A DNA stretch of 39,083 nucleotides. It comes from an uncultured Collinsella sp. (GTDB taxonomy: Bacteria; Actinomycetota; Coriobacteriia; Coriobacteriales; Coriobacteriaceae). The stretch spans positions 1 through 39,083 of the forward strand of contig CABUQI010000002.1 in assembly GCA_902493545.1 (NCBI GenBank), read 5' to 3'. Below the pieces are notes generated by a model that was not told where the DNA came from, made no database searches, and saw only the letters and a program-made list of their open reading frames with translations. Shown here piece by piece: positions 1 to 6,802 of this stretch; positions within the stretch are counted from its first letter, which is position 1; every line of letters starts with the position of its first letter. Both the position numbers and the translations under genes were made by a program.

Positions 1-445
1 CAGGGAGTGCCCCTCCGCGCGCAGCGCCCTCACCGCCTCGGCCGCCGCCCTGGTCAGAGCCCGTCCCGCTCGACCAGGGCGCGCAATTTTTTTTAGGTAG
101 GCGACCTCGGCCTCGAGCCTGCGGCAGCGCTCCTCGAGCTCCTGCTCGCGGGTGCGGGCCCGGGGTTTCGACCTCGACCATGGCGTCGGCCTTCGCCATC
201 CCGCCGTCGACCACGGCCGACGCCGCGGCGACCCTCTGCTCGAATGTGTAACTGGATTGTTTCCCGCCCATGGACAGCAGCGCCTCGCTTCCGAACGCCC
301 GGTATACCCACTGCCATTCTCTCACGGTCTCGCGGGGGACGGACAGGGCCTCGGCCGCCGGCTTGCAGCCGACGCCGGCGTCGAAGAGCTCGACGGCCCG
401 CCTCCTGGACTCCAGGTCGTGCTTCACCCTGAGGTCTATACTCAT
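1..445 (-). pseudogene. IS3-family insertion sequence, OrfA with frame breaks plus start of OrfB (runs off left edge)
   Basis: Reading leftward from an ATG at 445 gives an OrfA-like start (MSIDLRVKHDLESRRRAVEL) with a helix-turn-helix of the IS3/IS150 type, about residues 15-50. This frame stays open to about 175 and then loses sense. The typical OrfA coiled coil (RTREQELEERCRRLEAE) continues in the next frame to an A8 run (T8 on plus, 87-94). Beyond the run, the frame continuous with the coiled coil reads into an OrfB-like start (AEAVRALRAEGHSL). An OrfA-style ending (LRALVERDGL, stop at 54-56) lies one frame away. IS3 elements make OrfAB by -1 slippage on such A runs. Here one upstream indel, and possibly one extra A, break the arrangement, so the copy looks decayed. 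A strong GGGAGG sits 6 nt before the ATG. The rest of OrfB lies outside the window, so it could still be intact. Confidence 0.75.
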
Positions 446-451
446 GGAAAA

Positions 452-484
452 CCTCCCATTTCCCGATGTCCAAGAAATGGGAGG
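452..484 (-). promoter_or_regulatory. Hairpin masking the OrfA ribosome binding site
   Basis: Perfect 11-bp inverted repeat, CCTCCCATTTC at 452-462 and GAAATGGGAGG at 474-484, with an 11-nt loop. In the minus-strand transcript the 3' arm contains the GGGAGG ribosome binding site of the transposase ORF. The site would be base-paired in transcripts that enter from outside. Such sequestration is known in several IS elements, where it limits transposase made from read-through transcription. Its role here is inferred. Confidence 0.65.
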
Positions 485-493
485 CAGTTCACA

Positions 494-690
494 GGCACCT
501 TTGCGGTGGCTACCACAAACGTCTCGATCTGTAACAGTAACTCGGCAAAATCGACCCTAGATGTTACAGATCGAGACAAACGACCGATATCGACCTAAAT
601 AATCTCAATCTGTAACATCTAGCCCGTTTTCGGCCTTACAACTGTTACAGATCAAGACAAACAAACGAAACAAGCCACCGCAAGGGTACC
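494..690. repeat. Nested inverted-repeat patch with four copies of TGTTACAGAT
   Basis: Four copies of a 15-16 bp motif alternate in orientation: 521-536 (plus), 562-577 (minus), 603-617 (plus) and 643-658 (minus). The copies at 521 and 562 are exact inverted repeats of 16 bp. The inner pair extends to about 20 bp with the flanking CTAGA. The outer pair extends into 494-510 and 674-690, which match inverted at 15 of 17 positions. No gene is visible in 446-712. The patch could be IS3-type terminal repeats (TGT...ACA ends) from one or two elements, or a REP/MITE-like intergenic repeat. Confidence 0.7.
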
Positions 691-712
691 TTTGTAGTGG
701 TTTGGGGTCGCG

Positions 713-1372
713 CTACTCACCGAGCATGTCCTGGAGCTTGGCTGCCACGGCGTGGCCCAGGCTCTCGTGACTTTCGGGCATCATATGCAGGTAGTCGATA
801 TCGCCCGGCTCGGCAAAATCGGCGGCATTCAAAAAGTCGCAGCCAAACTGCTCGGCCACGTGCGCATAGTACTCGCCAAAATGCTCAGATGCCTCAACGG
901 AATGCTTGTCAAAGTCGGTCATATACACATCGGCGATCTGCGGCTTGATCTTGATAGGAGCCATCAGCAGAATGCGCGGACAAGGCGCGGCATCGGTCCA
1001 CGGAAACGCATGGACGGCGCGAATCAGCGCCATGGCGCCACGGGCGATATCGGAAGCCGTCACGTTAAAGACCGTCTTGCAGTCGTTGGTGCCCAGCATG
1101 ATCACAATGGCATCCAGCGGCTTATGGGCCTCGAGCAGCATCGGAAGCGCGCGAATACCGTTGAGGTTAGTGTCCAGATGGCACATATCGTCGCGCACCG
1201 TCGTGCGGCCGTTGAGCCCCTCCTCAATCACATGCCAGCCCTCGCCCAGGTCACGCTGTGCCACGCCGCACCAGCGCACATCCTGCGCATAGCGCACCGC
1301 GGTGCCATCGCGCATACCAGCCGGATCATAGCCATAGGTGTTGCTATCACCAAAGCACAGAACGTTTTTCAT
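713..1372 (-). CDS. SGNH/GDSL-family hydrolase
   Basis: A 219-residue single-domain SGNH hydrolase, probably a cytoplasmic esterase or deacylase since no signal peptide is seen. Block I is FGDSNTYG with the nucleophile Ser10. The Gly of GLNGRTT around residue 60 and the Asn of LGTND around residue 86 complete the oxyanion hole. The C-terminal DYLHMMPESHE supplies the Asp-x-x-His pair. Length is usual for the family. The ATG at 1372 is chosen because AAGGAAGG lies just upstream; an extension to 1468 would read through the terminator of the upstream gene. It is a single-gene unit, and the substrate cannot be told from sequence. Confidence 0.88.
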   Translation of the reverse strand: MKNVLCFGDSNTYGYDPAGMRDGTAVRYAQDVRWCGVAQRDLGEGWHVIEEGLNGRTTVRDDMCHLDTNLNGIRALPMLLEAHKPLDAIVIMLGTNDCKTVFNVTASDIARGAMALIRAVHAFPWTDAAPCPRILLMAPIKIKPQIADVYMTDFDKHSVEASEHFGEYYAHVAEQFGCDFLNAADFAEPGDIDYLHMMPESHESLGHAVAAKLQDMLGE

Positions 1373-1391
1373 CGTAAGCCCTTCCTTTAGT

Positions 1392-1423
1392 AAAAAGCCG
1401 ACGGGAGTAGCCCTCCCGCCGGC
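1392..1423 (-). terminator. Rho-independent terminator after the TIGR02452 gene
   Basis: Minus-strand stem of 11 bp (arms 1413-1423 and 1397-1407, one G-U pair) with a 5-nt loop, followed by a run of five U. It lies between the upstream gene (stop at 1450) and the SGNH hydrolase start at 1372. Confidence 0.85.
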
Positions 1424-1449
1424 TCGACCTATCTGTCGGCACGTACCGA

Positions 1450-2583
1450 TTACAGGTACCTGCGCCAATCGTCATCGTCCTCATCGTCCTCGGCGGCAGT
1501 CTGGGCCTGCTCGGCGGCGCGAGCAGCCGCAGCGCGTGCGGCAACCTGGGCATAGGACTCCTCGTTACGCTCGGGGAAGCTTGCCAGCACGTGCTCGAAC
1601 TTGGCGAAGTCCTCATCCCAGCGCGTAGAAGGCACGGCAAAGAACACCTGCTTGACCTTAAAGTCGCCCGATGCGAGCTCCTCGCGGAAGAGCTCTGCCA
1701 CGGCCTCGGCGTCAAAGCCGTTGTTGTCGCAGCCCCAAGCACCCAGTACGAGCTTCTCGCGACCCAGCTCGTCGCAGATGGCAAGCACAAAGCGGATGCG
1801 ATCGCGCAGAGCGTCGAGTAAGGCATCGTCGCTCACGCGATACTCCTGGCGAGCACGCTTGGCGTTGGGCGCGGCGGCCACGATTACGTCGGCATACGCA
1901 TGTACATGGTTGCGGTCGAAGCGCACGGCGGGAACCACCAGCGCACGATTACGGTACAGCTCGCAGTTGATGTTGCGGCGGCGGTTCTCGCCGTACCACT
2001 TGCGTTGCTTGTCGAGCACGTTGTACAGGTACGAATCGGCGCAGAGCGTCGCCTCCTGGCCCAGGTAGCCCTGGATGTAGCCACCGCCAGGGTTGGTGAA
2101 CGAGGCAAAGGCAAGCACGGCCATATCGCAGAACTGCGCATAGCCGCGGCCGTTATCGAGGATTGCCTGCGTAGCGGAGGCATCAAGCACAGTGACCTCG
2201 GGCAGGACCGGAGCAGCTTCCTCCGCGGGCGCGGACTCAGCCTCGTCGGCCGACTCGATGAACTCGGGTGCCACCTCGGACTCGACCGCAGTCTCCACCT
2301 CGGCAGCCTTTACCTCGGCAGCGTCAGCCTCCACAACCTCCGCAGCCTGCTCCTCAGCAACCGCCGCCTTCTGGGCCTTGGCCTTCATCGCCGCGACAAA
2401 ACCGGCAGGCATACCATCGAACTCGCGCACGCCGGCAAGCGAACGCTCGATGTCCTTGGCGCAGGCCTCGGACACAGCCGCCACATGGCGCTCGGCGGCC
2501 TTGGCACGCGCCTCGCGCTTGGGATTGGGCTGACCCGCTCGGTTAGACCTGCGGTTACGGTTCCTGTTGTCGACATCTGCCAT
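1450..2583 (-). CDS. TIGR02452 / microbial PARG-like domain protein with altered catalytic motif
   Basis: 377 residues. Residues 1-30 are basic and Asn/Arg-rich. Residues 70-130 are an Ala/Glu-rich low-complexity linker. The TIGR02452 (DUF2263, microbial-type poly(ADP-ribose) glycohydrolase) domain spans about 130-345. The tail is acidic (DDEDDDD). The family signature GGG-x(6-8)-QEE appears as GGG (166-168), seven residues, then Q176 E177 A178. The second Glu, catalytic in characterised PARGs, is Ala. The conserved FTNPGGG context and the later LGAWGCDNNGF loop are kept. The fold is clear but hydrolysis of ADP-ribose polymers is doubtful; binding of ADP-ribose or another nucleotide is possible. 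Start ATG at 2583; no partner gene is evident. Confidence 0.82.
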   Translation of the reverse strand: MADVDNRNRNRRSNRAGQPNPKREARAKAAERHVAAVSEACAKDIERSLAGVREFDGMPAGFVAAMKAKAQKAAVAEEQAAEVVEADAAEVKAAEVETAVESEVAPEFIESADEAESAPAEEAAPVLPEVTVLDASATQAILDNGRGYAQFCDMAVLAFASFTNPGGGYIQGYLGQEATLCADSYLYNVLDKQRKWYGENRRRNINCELYRNRALVVPAVRFDRNHVHAYADVIVAAAPNAKRARQEYRVSDDALLDALRDRIRFVLAICDELGREKLVLGAWGCDNNGFDAEAVAELFREELASGDFKVKQVFFAVPSTRWDEDFAKFEHVLASFPERNEESYAQVAARAAAARAAEQAQTAAEDDEDDDDWRRYL

Positions 2584-2648
2584 ACGTGGCCACCTTTCCT
2601 GTCGCTGCCGCTATCGGCTTTTTCCCATCCATGATACCCCGCCGCGCA

Positions 2649-2675
2649 CAAAAAAGACGGCCCCGAAGGACCGCC
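2649..2675 (-). terminator. Terminator after the Bax-inhibitor-1/YccA gene
   Basis: Minus-strand stem of 8 bp (GGCGGUCC with GGGCCGUC, two G-U pairs) closing a UUCG tetraloop, at 2656-2675, followed by six U. It ends transcription of the gene whose stop is at 2723. Confidence 0.85.
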
Positions 2676-2722
2676 TTTCGTATCGTTTTACCGTGTCCGG
2701 CAGGAAGCGTCGCAACGCCGCG

Positions 2723-3418
2723 CTAGTCGCGACGGCCGAGAATGTTCAGGATGCGCAGGAACACGTTGATAATGTCCACGAACAGGTTGGACGCCATGAG
2801 CACGGCGTTGGGCAGCGTGGGCGGCACCGTCGTGGCAACATAGGTGTCGTAGCCAATAAACCCGGCGAACACCACGATCACGATCAGATCGGTGATGGAC
2901 TGCGAGACGCCCATGAACATCAGCACGATCTCGACCAGAATCGTGGCGAGCAGAATGCCAAAGCCGATGCCATATACGCGCTGGAAAAACTTGGGGAACG
3001 TCACGCCCAAGGCACCAAAGACAAAGGTGATGGCGGCCGTGGCGATAAAGGCAGTGTTGATAGTGGGCAGGTCATAGTTGGCAAGGCCAAACGACGCGGT
3101 CAGGCCAAAGGTGCTCGCAAAGATCACGTAACCCACGAGCGACAGGCCCACGGACTGCTTGCCCGCAGCAGCCGACATCATGACGATACCGACAATAGTC
3201 AGGATAAACGAGCCAAAGACCAGCGGCAAAGCGGCGCCGCTCATCATCATGCGGGCAAACGCCATGGTGCTCGTAAAGTAAGCACCGGCGCCCATGGCGC
3301 AAAAGCCCAAGAAGATGAGAGCAGACATGGCGAGATTGTACGCGCGCGGCGACATCTCCTTGGCGCGACTTGCGCCGGTCTCGATGGGGCCGTTCTGATA
3401 GCCCTGGATATCGTTCAT
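2723..3418 (-). CDS. Bax inhibitor-1/YccA family membrane protein
   Basis: 231-residue integral membrane protein of the BI-1 (UPF0005) family. About seven hydrophobic segments cover residues 25-225, after a polar N-terminus with the sequence MNDIQGYQNGPIETG. Bacterial members are pH-sensitive calcium-leak channels or interact with FtsH; the function of this one is not known. The final acidic/basic tail (ILGRRD) is typical of the family. The ATG at 3418 has GAAAGGACG upstream and is preferred to an ATG eight codons earlier. It is a monocistronic unit with its own terminator. Confidence 0.88.
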   Translation of the reverse strand: MNDIQGYQNGPIETGASRAKEMSPRAYNLAMSALIFLGFCAMGAGAYFTSTMAFARMMMSGAALPLVFGSFILTIVGIVMMSAAAGKQSVGLSLVGYVIFASTFGLTASFGLANYDLPTINTAFIATAAITFVFGALGVTFPKFFQRVYGIGFGILLATILVEIVLMFMGVSQSITDLIVIVVFAGFIGYDTYVATTVPPTLPNAVLMASNLFVDIINVFLRILNILGRRD

Positions 3419-3496
3419 ACTTCGTCCTTTCAAAAAGCGCACGACAGCGCCGTAGGTGACAAGATTCCTGCCATTGTACCCGAATGCCGCACGTCC

Positions 3497-3835
3497 TTAC
3501 CTACGGCGCTCGCCCTCAAGCGTACGATCAAAGGCCCAGACCCACCAACGCATCACGTGCGCCTGCGAGCCGTCCGCCCGCTCGCGCGTCTGGTCCTCCA
3601 GATACAACTCGGTCGCGTGCCCACCAAAACGCACCTTATATGTTGCCGTACGGATGCCGTGGACCATCAGGCCAAACCCAGTGGTCGAGATAATTTCGTC
3701 GATCGTAAAACAACGGCCGTCGACCCAGCAGACGGTGACCGGCACGACCTGTCCGCCCGCGAGGATGCGAGCCACGACGTCCACATACTGCTTGTGCACG
3801 CGCCGAGTTTTGCCGTCTGTCTGTCGATATTCCAT
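3497..3835 (-). CDS. Small conserved hypothetical protein (DUF6504-like)
   Basis: 112 residues, soluble, no signal or membrane segment. The core YVDVVARILAGGQVVPV followed by WVDGRCFTID resembles the small beta-rich DUF6504-type proteins found beside DNA polymerase or repair genes in Actinobacteria. That assignment is tentative. Trp residues cluster near the end (MRWWVWAFD). The start at 3835 fits the conserved N-terminus (MEYRQTDGKTRR); longer starts add a low-quality sequence. It is divergent from the Pit gene across about 250 bp in which I see no confident promoter. Confidence 0.6.
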   Translation of the reverse strand: MEYRQTDGKTRRVHKQYVDVVARILAGGQVVPVTVCWVDGRCFTIDEIISTTGFGLMVHGIRTATYKVRFGGHATELYLEDQTRERADGSQAHVMRWWVWAFDRTLEGERRR

Positions 3836-4085
3836 GCCCCCTATTATCGAACGCATGTTTGCATGTTGTAAAGCGAACAGACTGTGGTTTTGGAGTGTCG
3901 TAGCAATCGCACGTGTCCGCATGGCGTGTTAGCAAAAAGAACACCCGCGGTCAACAGGGCTAATATTCAATTTTAGTGCCAAAAAGTTCACTTCTCCCAT
4001 CAGAACTCGGTAAAGAAACCCGCAGGAGGTGATACGATTTATCATGTTTTTGTAACGTGCCTGCAAACTTCGAGAAAGCCCATAT

Positions 4086-5135
4086 ATGGACGTAACGTTC
4101 TCAACCTTCCTCGGCCAAATTGTGTCGAACCCAGTCCTTGCCGTCACCGTGATCCTCGCGTTGGGCGCCATCTTCGTCAATGGATGGACCGACGCGCCCA
4201 ACGCCATCGCGACCTGCGTCACTACGCGTTGCATGCCCGCCCGCGCCGCCATTCTCATGAGCGCCGCATTCAACTTCCTCGGCGTGCTCATCATGACGCA
4301 CTTTAACGCGAGCGTCGCCAACACCATCTCACATATCGTCGACTTTGGCGGAAACAGCACCATGGCGCTCGCCTGCCTGTGCGCGGCGCTGTTCTCCATC
4401 GTCGTCTACGGCGCCACGGCGTCGCGTTTTGGCATCCCCACCTCGCAAAGCCACAGCCTTATCGCCGGCCTGACCGGTGCCGCCATCGCCCTCGGCGGCG
4501 CGAACAGCGTCAACGTCCACGAGTGGATGAAGGTCATCTACGGCCTGGCGCTCTCCATCGGCCTGGGCTTTGTTATGGGCTGGGTCCTGTGCAAGCTCGT
4601 CTCGATTCTTTTCGCCGCCGCCAACAGGCGACGTGCCAATGTCTTCTTTAAATACGCTCAGATCGCGAGCGCTGCGGCCATGAGCTTTATGCACGGCGCG
4701 CAGGATGGACAGAAGTTCATCGGCGTGCTCTTTTTAGGTGTCGCCTTCGCCAACGGCCAGACGAGCGTCGGCGATGCCGGCATCCCCATCTGGATTATGC
4801 TGCTGTGCTCGGCCACCATGGGCATCGGCACCAGCGTGGGCGGCGAGCGCATCATCAAGTCCGTCGGCCAGAGCATGGTCAAGCTCGAGAAGTATCAGGG
4901 ATTCTCCGCCGACCTCGCGGGCGCCGCGAATCTGCTGCTTGCCACCCTTACCGGTATCCCCGTGTCCTCCACCCACATCAAGACCTGCGCCATCATGGGC
5001 GTCGGTGCCGTCAAGCGCCTTTCGGCCATCAACTTCGGCGTGGTCAAGGACATGATGTTCACCTGGTTCTTCACCTTCCCCGCCTGCGGACTCATCAGCT
5101 TTGTCATGGCCAAGCTGTTCATGATGTTCATCTAG
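4086..5135 (+). CDS. pit: Low-affinity inorganic phosphate transporter, Pit family
   Basis: 349-residue PiT (SLC20-type) permease that takes up phosphate or metal-phosphate with protons. Duplicated PiT signatures are present: NGWTDAPNAIATCV around residue 33 and GIPVSSTHIKTCAIMGVG around residue 290, with GIPTSQSHSLIAGLTG near 118 and SFMHGAQDGQKF near 200. About ten membrane helices are visible and no soluble insert separates the halves. The ATG at 4086 is preceded only by a weak purine stretch (GAGAAAG). A stronger AGGAGG lies further upstream at 4024-4029 without a matching in-frame start. It is followed 67 bp later by its DUF47 partner, the usual pit-PAP pair. Confidence 0.93.
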   Translation: MDVTFSTFLGQIVSNPVLAVTVILALGAIFVNGWTDAPNAIATCVTTRCMPARAAILMSAAFNFLGVLIMTHFNASVANTISHIVDFGGNSTMALACLCAALFSIVVYGATASRFGIPTSQSHSLIAGLTGAAIALGGANSVNVHEWMKVIYGLALSIGLGFVMGWVLCKLVSILFAAANRRRANVFFKYAQIASAAAMSFMHGAQDGQKFIGVLFLGVAFANGQTSVGDAGIPIWIMLLCSATMGIGTSVGGERIIKSVGQSMVKLEKYQGFSADLAGAANLLLATLTGIPVSSTHIKTCAIMGVGAVKRLSAINFGVVKDMMFTWFFTFPACGLISFVMAKLFMMFI

Positions 5136-5202
5136 TCAAACCGAACGTCCATCCGGACCGTAATACTTCGCCCACCCGTCTTCGCCTCGAAAGGACCCAC
5201 CC

Positions 5203-5826
5203 ATGGCAAAGAAACCCGATTCGTTCTACTTTGACAACTACGTTGCCTGCGCCGACCTAGCCGTCCAGGCTGCAGAGTTGCTCACCAAGATTTTCGAGAA
5301 CTTCGATCCCGCGAAGATTCACGATATGCTCGACAAGATGCACGCGATCGAGCATGCGGCCGACAAGAAGCATCATGAGCTTGAAGACGCCCTGCTCACG
5401 GCCTTTATCACCCCGCTTGAGCGCGAGGATCTGGACCTGATGAGCTGCTCGCTCGACACCGTGCTCGACCGTATCGAGGGCGTCGTGCAGCGCGTCTACT
5501 TCACCAACATCCAGAGCATCCATCCCGATGCCATCGTGATCGCCCACAAGGTGACCGATGCCTGCCGCGCCATGAAGGACCTGATGGTCGAGCTTCCCAA
5601 TTACCGCAAGTCCAAGACCCTGCGCGAACTCGTCATCCAGATCAACACGATCGAGTCCGAGGCCGACGAGCTCTACATCAACGCTATGCGCAACCTGCAT
5701 GTCAACGGCAAGGATCCGCTCGAGGTCATCGCCTGGCGTGACGTCTACGCCTTCCTGGAGTACTGCGCCGACTGCTGTGAAAATGTGGCCGATGTCGTGG
5801 ATTCGATTGTCATGAAGAACAGTTAA
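5203..5826 (+). CDS. DUF47 / PhoU-like Pit accessory protein
   Basis: 207-residue all-helical cytoplasmic protein of the DUF47 (TIGR00153, PhoU-like) family. These proteins form two three-helix bundles, bind metals through conserved Asp/Glu clusters and accompany Pit permeases. Visible acidic helix motifs include IEHAADKKHHELE around residue 47 and EADELYINAMRNL around residue 150. The ATG at 5203 follows GAAAGGAC. Co-orientation and 67-bp spacing suggest co-transcription with pit, which it probably gates. It is distinct from the true PhoU encoded at 9490-10347. Confidence 0.9.
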   Translation: MAKKPDSFYFDNYVACADLAVQAAELLTKIFENFDPAKIHDMLDKMHAIEHAADKKHHELEDALLTAFITPLEREDLDLMSCSLDTVLDRIEGVVQRVYFTNIQSIHPDAIVIAHKVTDACRAMKDLMVELPNYRKSKTLRELVIQINTIESEADELYINAMRNLHVNGKDPLEVIAWRDVYAFLEYCADCCENVADVVDSIVMKNS

Positions 5827-5831
5827 TTGGG

Positions 5832-5942
5832 GGTACGTGTCCCGGCGGTCGCGGGCCCGACCACTAATAACCTTTTTCACTCCGGCTGCAAGCAGAGTCG
5901 TTCAAAAGGGCATTAGTGGTCGGGCCCGCTCCCTTACGTACC
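5832..5942. repeat. Long inverted repeat downstream of the pit operon
   Basis: Perfect 18-bp arms (GCGGGCCCGACCACTAAT at 5851-5868, complement at 5912-5929). An outer 7-bp pair GGTACGT/ACGTACC (5832-5838, 5936-5942) and an inner CCTTTT/AAAAGG pair inside the loop extend the structure. No U-run follows on either strand, so it is not a textbook terminator, though it may still stop or stabilise the pit transcript. The rest of the 5827-6107 gap contains an exact 14-bp direct repeat, ATTGGAAACTTTGG, at 5946-5959 and 6010-6023. Confidence 0.75.
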
Positions 5943-6107
5943 ACCATTGGAAACTTTGGCTGATACTTTGAAAGCGATGGGGCTTTTGTTGGCAGGGCCT
6001 TGGGGCCCGATTGGAAACTTTGGGACCGCCTTAAACGTTTGGCTGAATGTTGCTTTGGGTACCCTTTTGCTTAGTTTTGGGTTGTTTTATTAGCTTTGGA
6101 GGCTCGT

Positions 6108-6638
6108 ATGGGGTATTTGGATTTGGCTCGGACTCGGTATTCTTGTCGTTCTTTTGAGGATCGGCCTGTTGAGCAGTCGGTGGTGGATGCCATTGTTGAG
6201 GCGGGGCGCATTGCTCCTTCTGCTTGTAATAATCATCCAACCCGTGTGATGGTGCTTGATACTCCGGAGTTGTTGGAAAAGGCTGCTGCTTGTCAGCCGC
6301 GCTTTGCTCGTGAGGGGTCTATCTTTGGGGCTCCGCTTATCTTTCTTATTTGCAGCGTTACTGACGATGCTTGGGTGCGCCCTTATGACCAGATGAACTC
6401 CAGTGCCATCGACACCTCGATTGTTTGCGATCAGATGATGATGGAGGCCGAGGAGCAGGGCCTGGGTACGTGCTGGGTGTGCCATTTTAAGCCCGAGGTG
6501 GCCTGTGAGCAGTTCTGCCTGCCCGAGGGCATCTATCCCTATCACATGCTCGTCTGCGGCTATCCTGCCGACCATATCGCCGATCCCGAGCATCGCGAGG
6601 CCCGCACCATTCCCCTCCCCGACTTCCTCCTCAAGTAG
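6108..6638 (+). CDS. Nitroreductase family protein
   Basis: 176-residue FMN-dependent oxidoreductase of the nitroreductase superfamily, probably NAD(P)H-dependent and cytoplasmic. The N-terminal RYSCRSF motif binds the FMN phosphate; IAPSACNNHPT (residues about 37-47) and the GLGTCWV segment (about 121-127) are typical. Short members like this lack the second lobe extension of NfsA. The ATG at 6108 is chosen for GGAGG at 6098-6102. Codon use changes midway: codons up to about 6390 are rich in T-ending forms and TTG, later ones are C-ending like the neighbours. The substrate is unknown. Confidence 0.87.
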   Translation: MGYLDLARTRYSCRSFEDRPVEQSVVDAIVEAGRIAPSACNNHPTRVMVLDTPELLEKAAACQPRFAREGSIFGAPLIFLICSVTDDAWVRPYDQMNSSAIDTSIVCDQMMMEAEEQGLGTCWVCHFKPEVACEQFCLPEGIYPYHMLVCGYPADHIADPEHREARTIPLPDFLLK

Positions 6639-6683
6639 ATTTTTGGGACAGGCCTTAAAATCCACCTTTGACCACGCGCCCTT

Positions 6684-6728
6684 CGCCGAGTCCTGTGCCC
6701 TCAAACGCAGGACTCGGCGTTTTGTTTT
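6684..6728 (+). terminator. Terminator after the nitroreductase gene
   Basis: Perfect 12-bp stem (CGCCGAGTCCTG at 6684-6695 with its complement at 6708-6719), 12-nt loop, then TTTTGTTTT. It faces the convergent terminator of divIVA. Confidence 0.9.
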
Positions 6729-6747
6729 GCAGACTGCATGCAGCCAC

Positions 6748-6774
6748 AAAAAAGGACCCGCAAGCTGCGGGCCC
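6748..6774 (-). terminator. Terminator after divIVA
   Basis: Minus-strand 9-bp stem (arms 6766-6774 and 6754-6762, one G-U pair), 3-nt loop, then six U. It ends the ylmE-sepF-yggT-divIVA transcript. Confidence 0.88.
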
Positions 6775-6802
6775 TTTCTAGGCGCTACATGATAGCTGGA
6801 TG

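Noticed and set aside
2567..3871. A 434-codon plus-strand frame opposite the BI-1 family gene
   Set aside because: It crosses a terminator and two opposite-strand genes; His/Asp-rich shadow composition.
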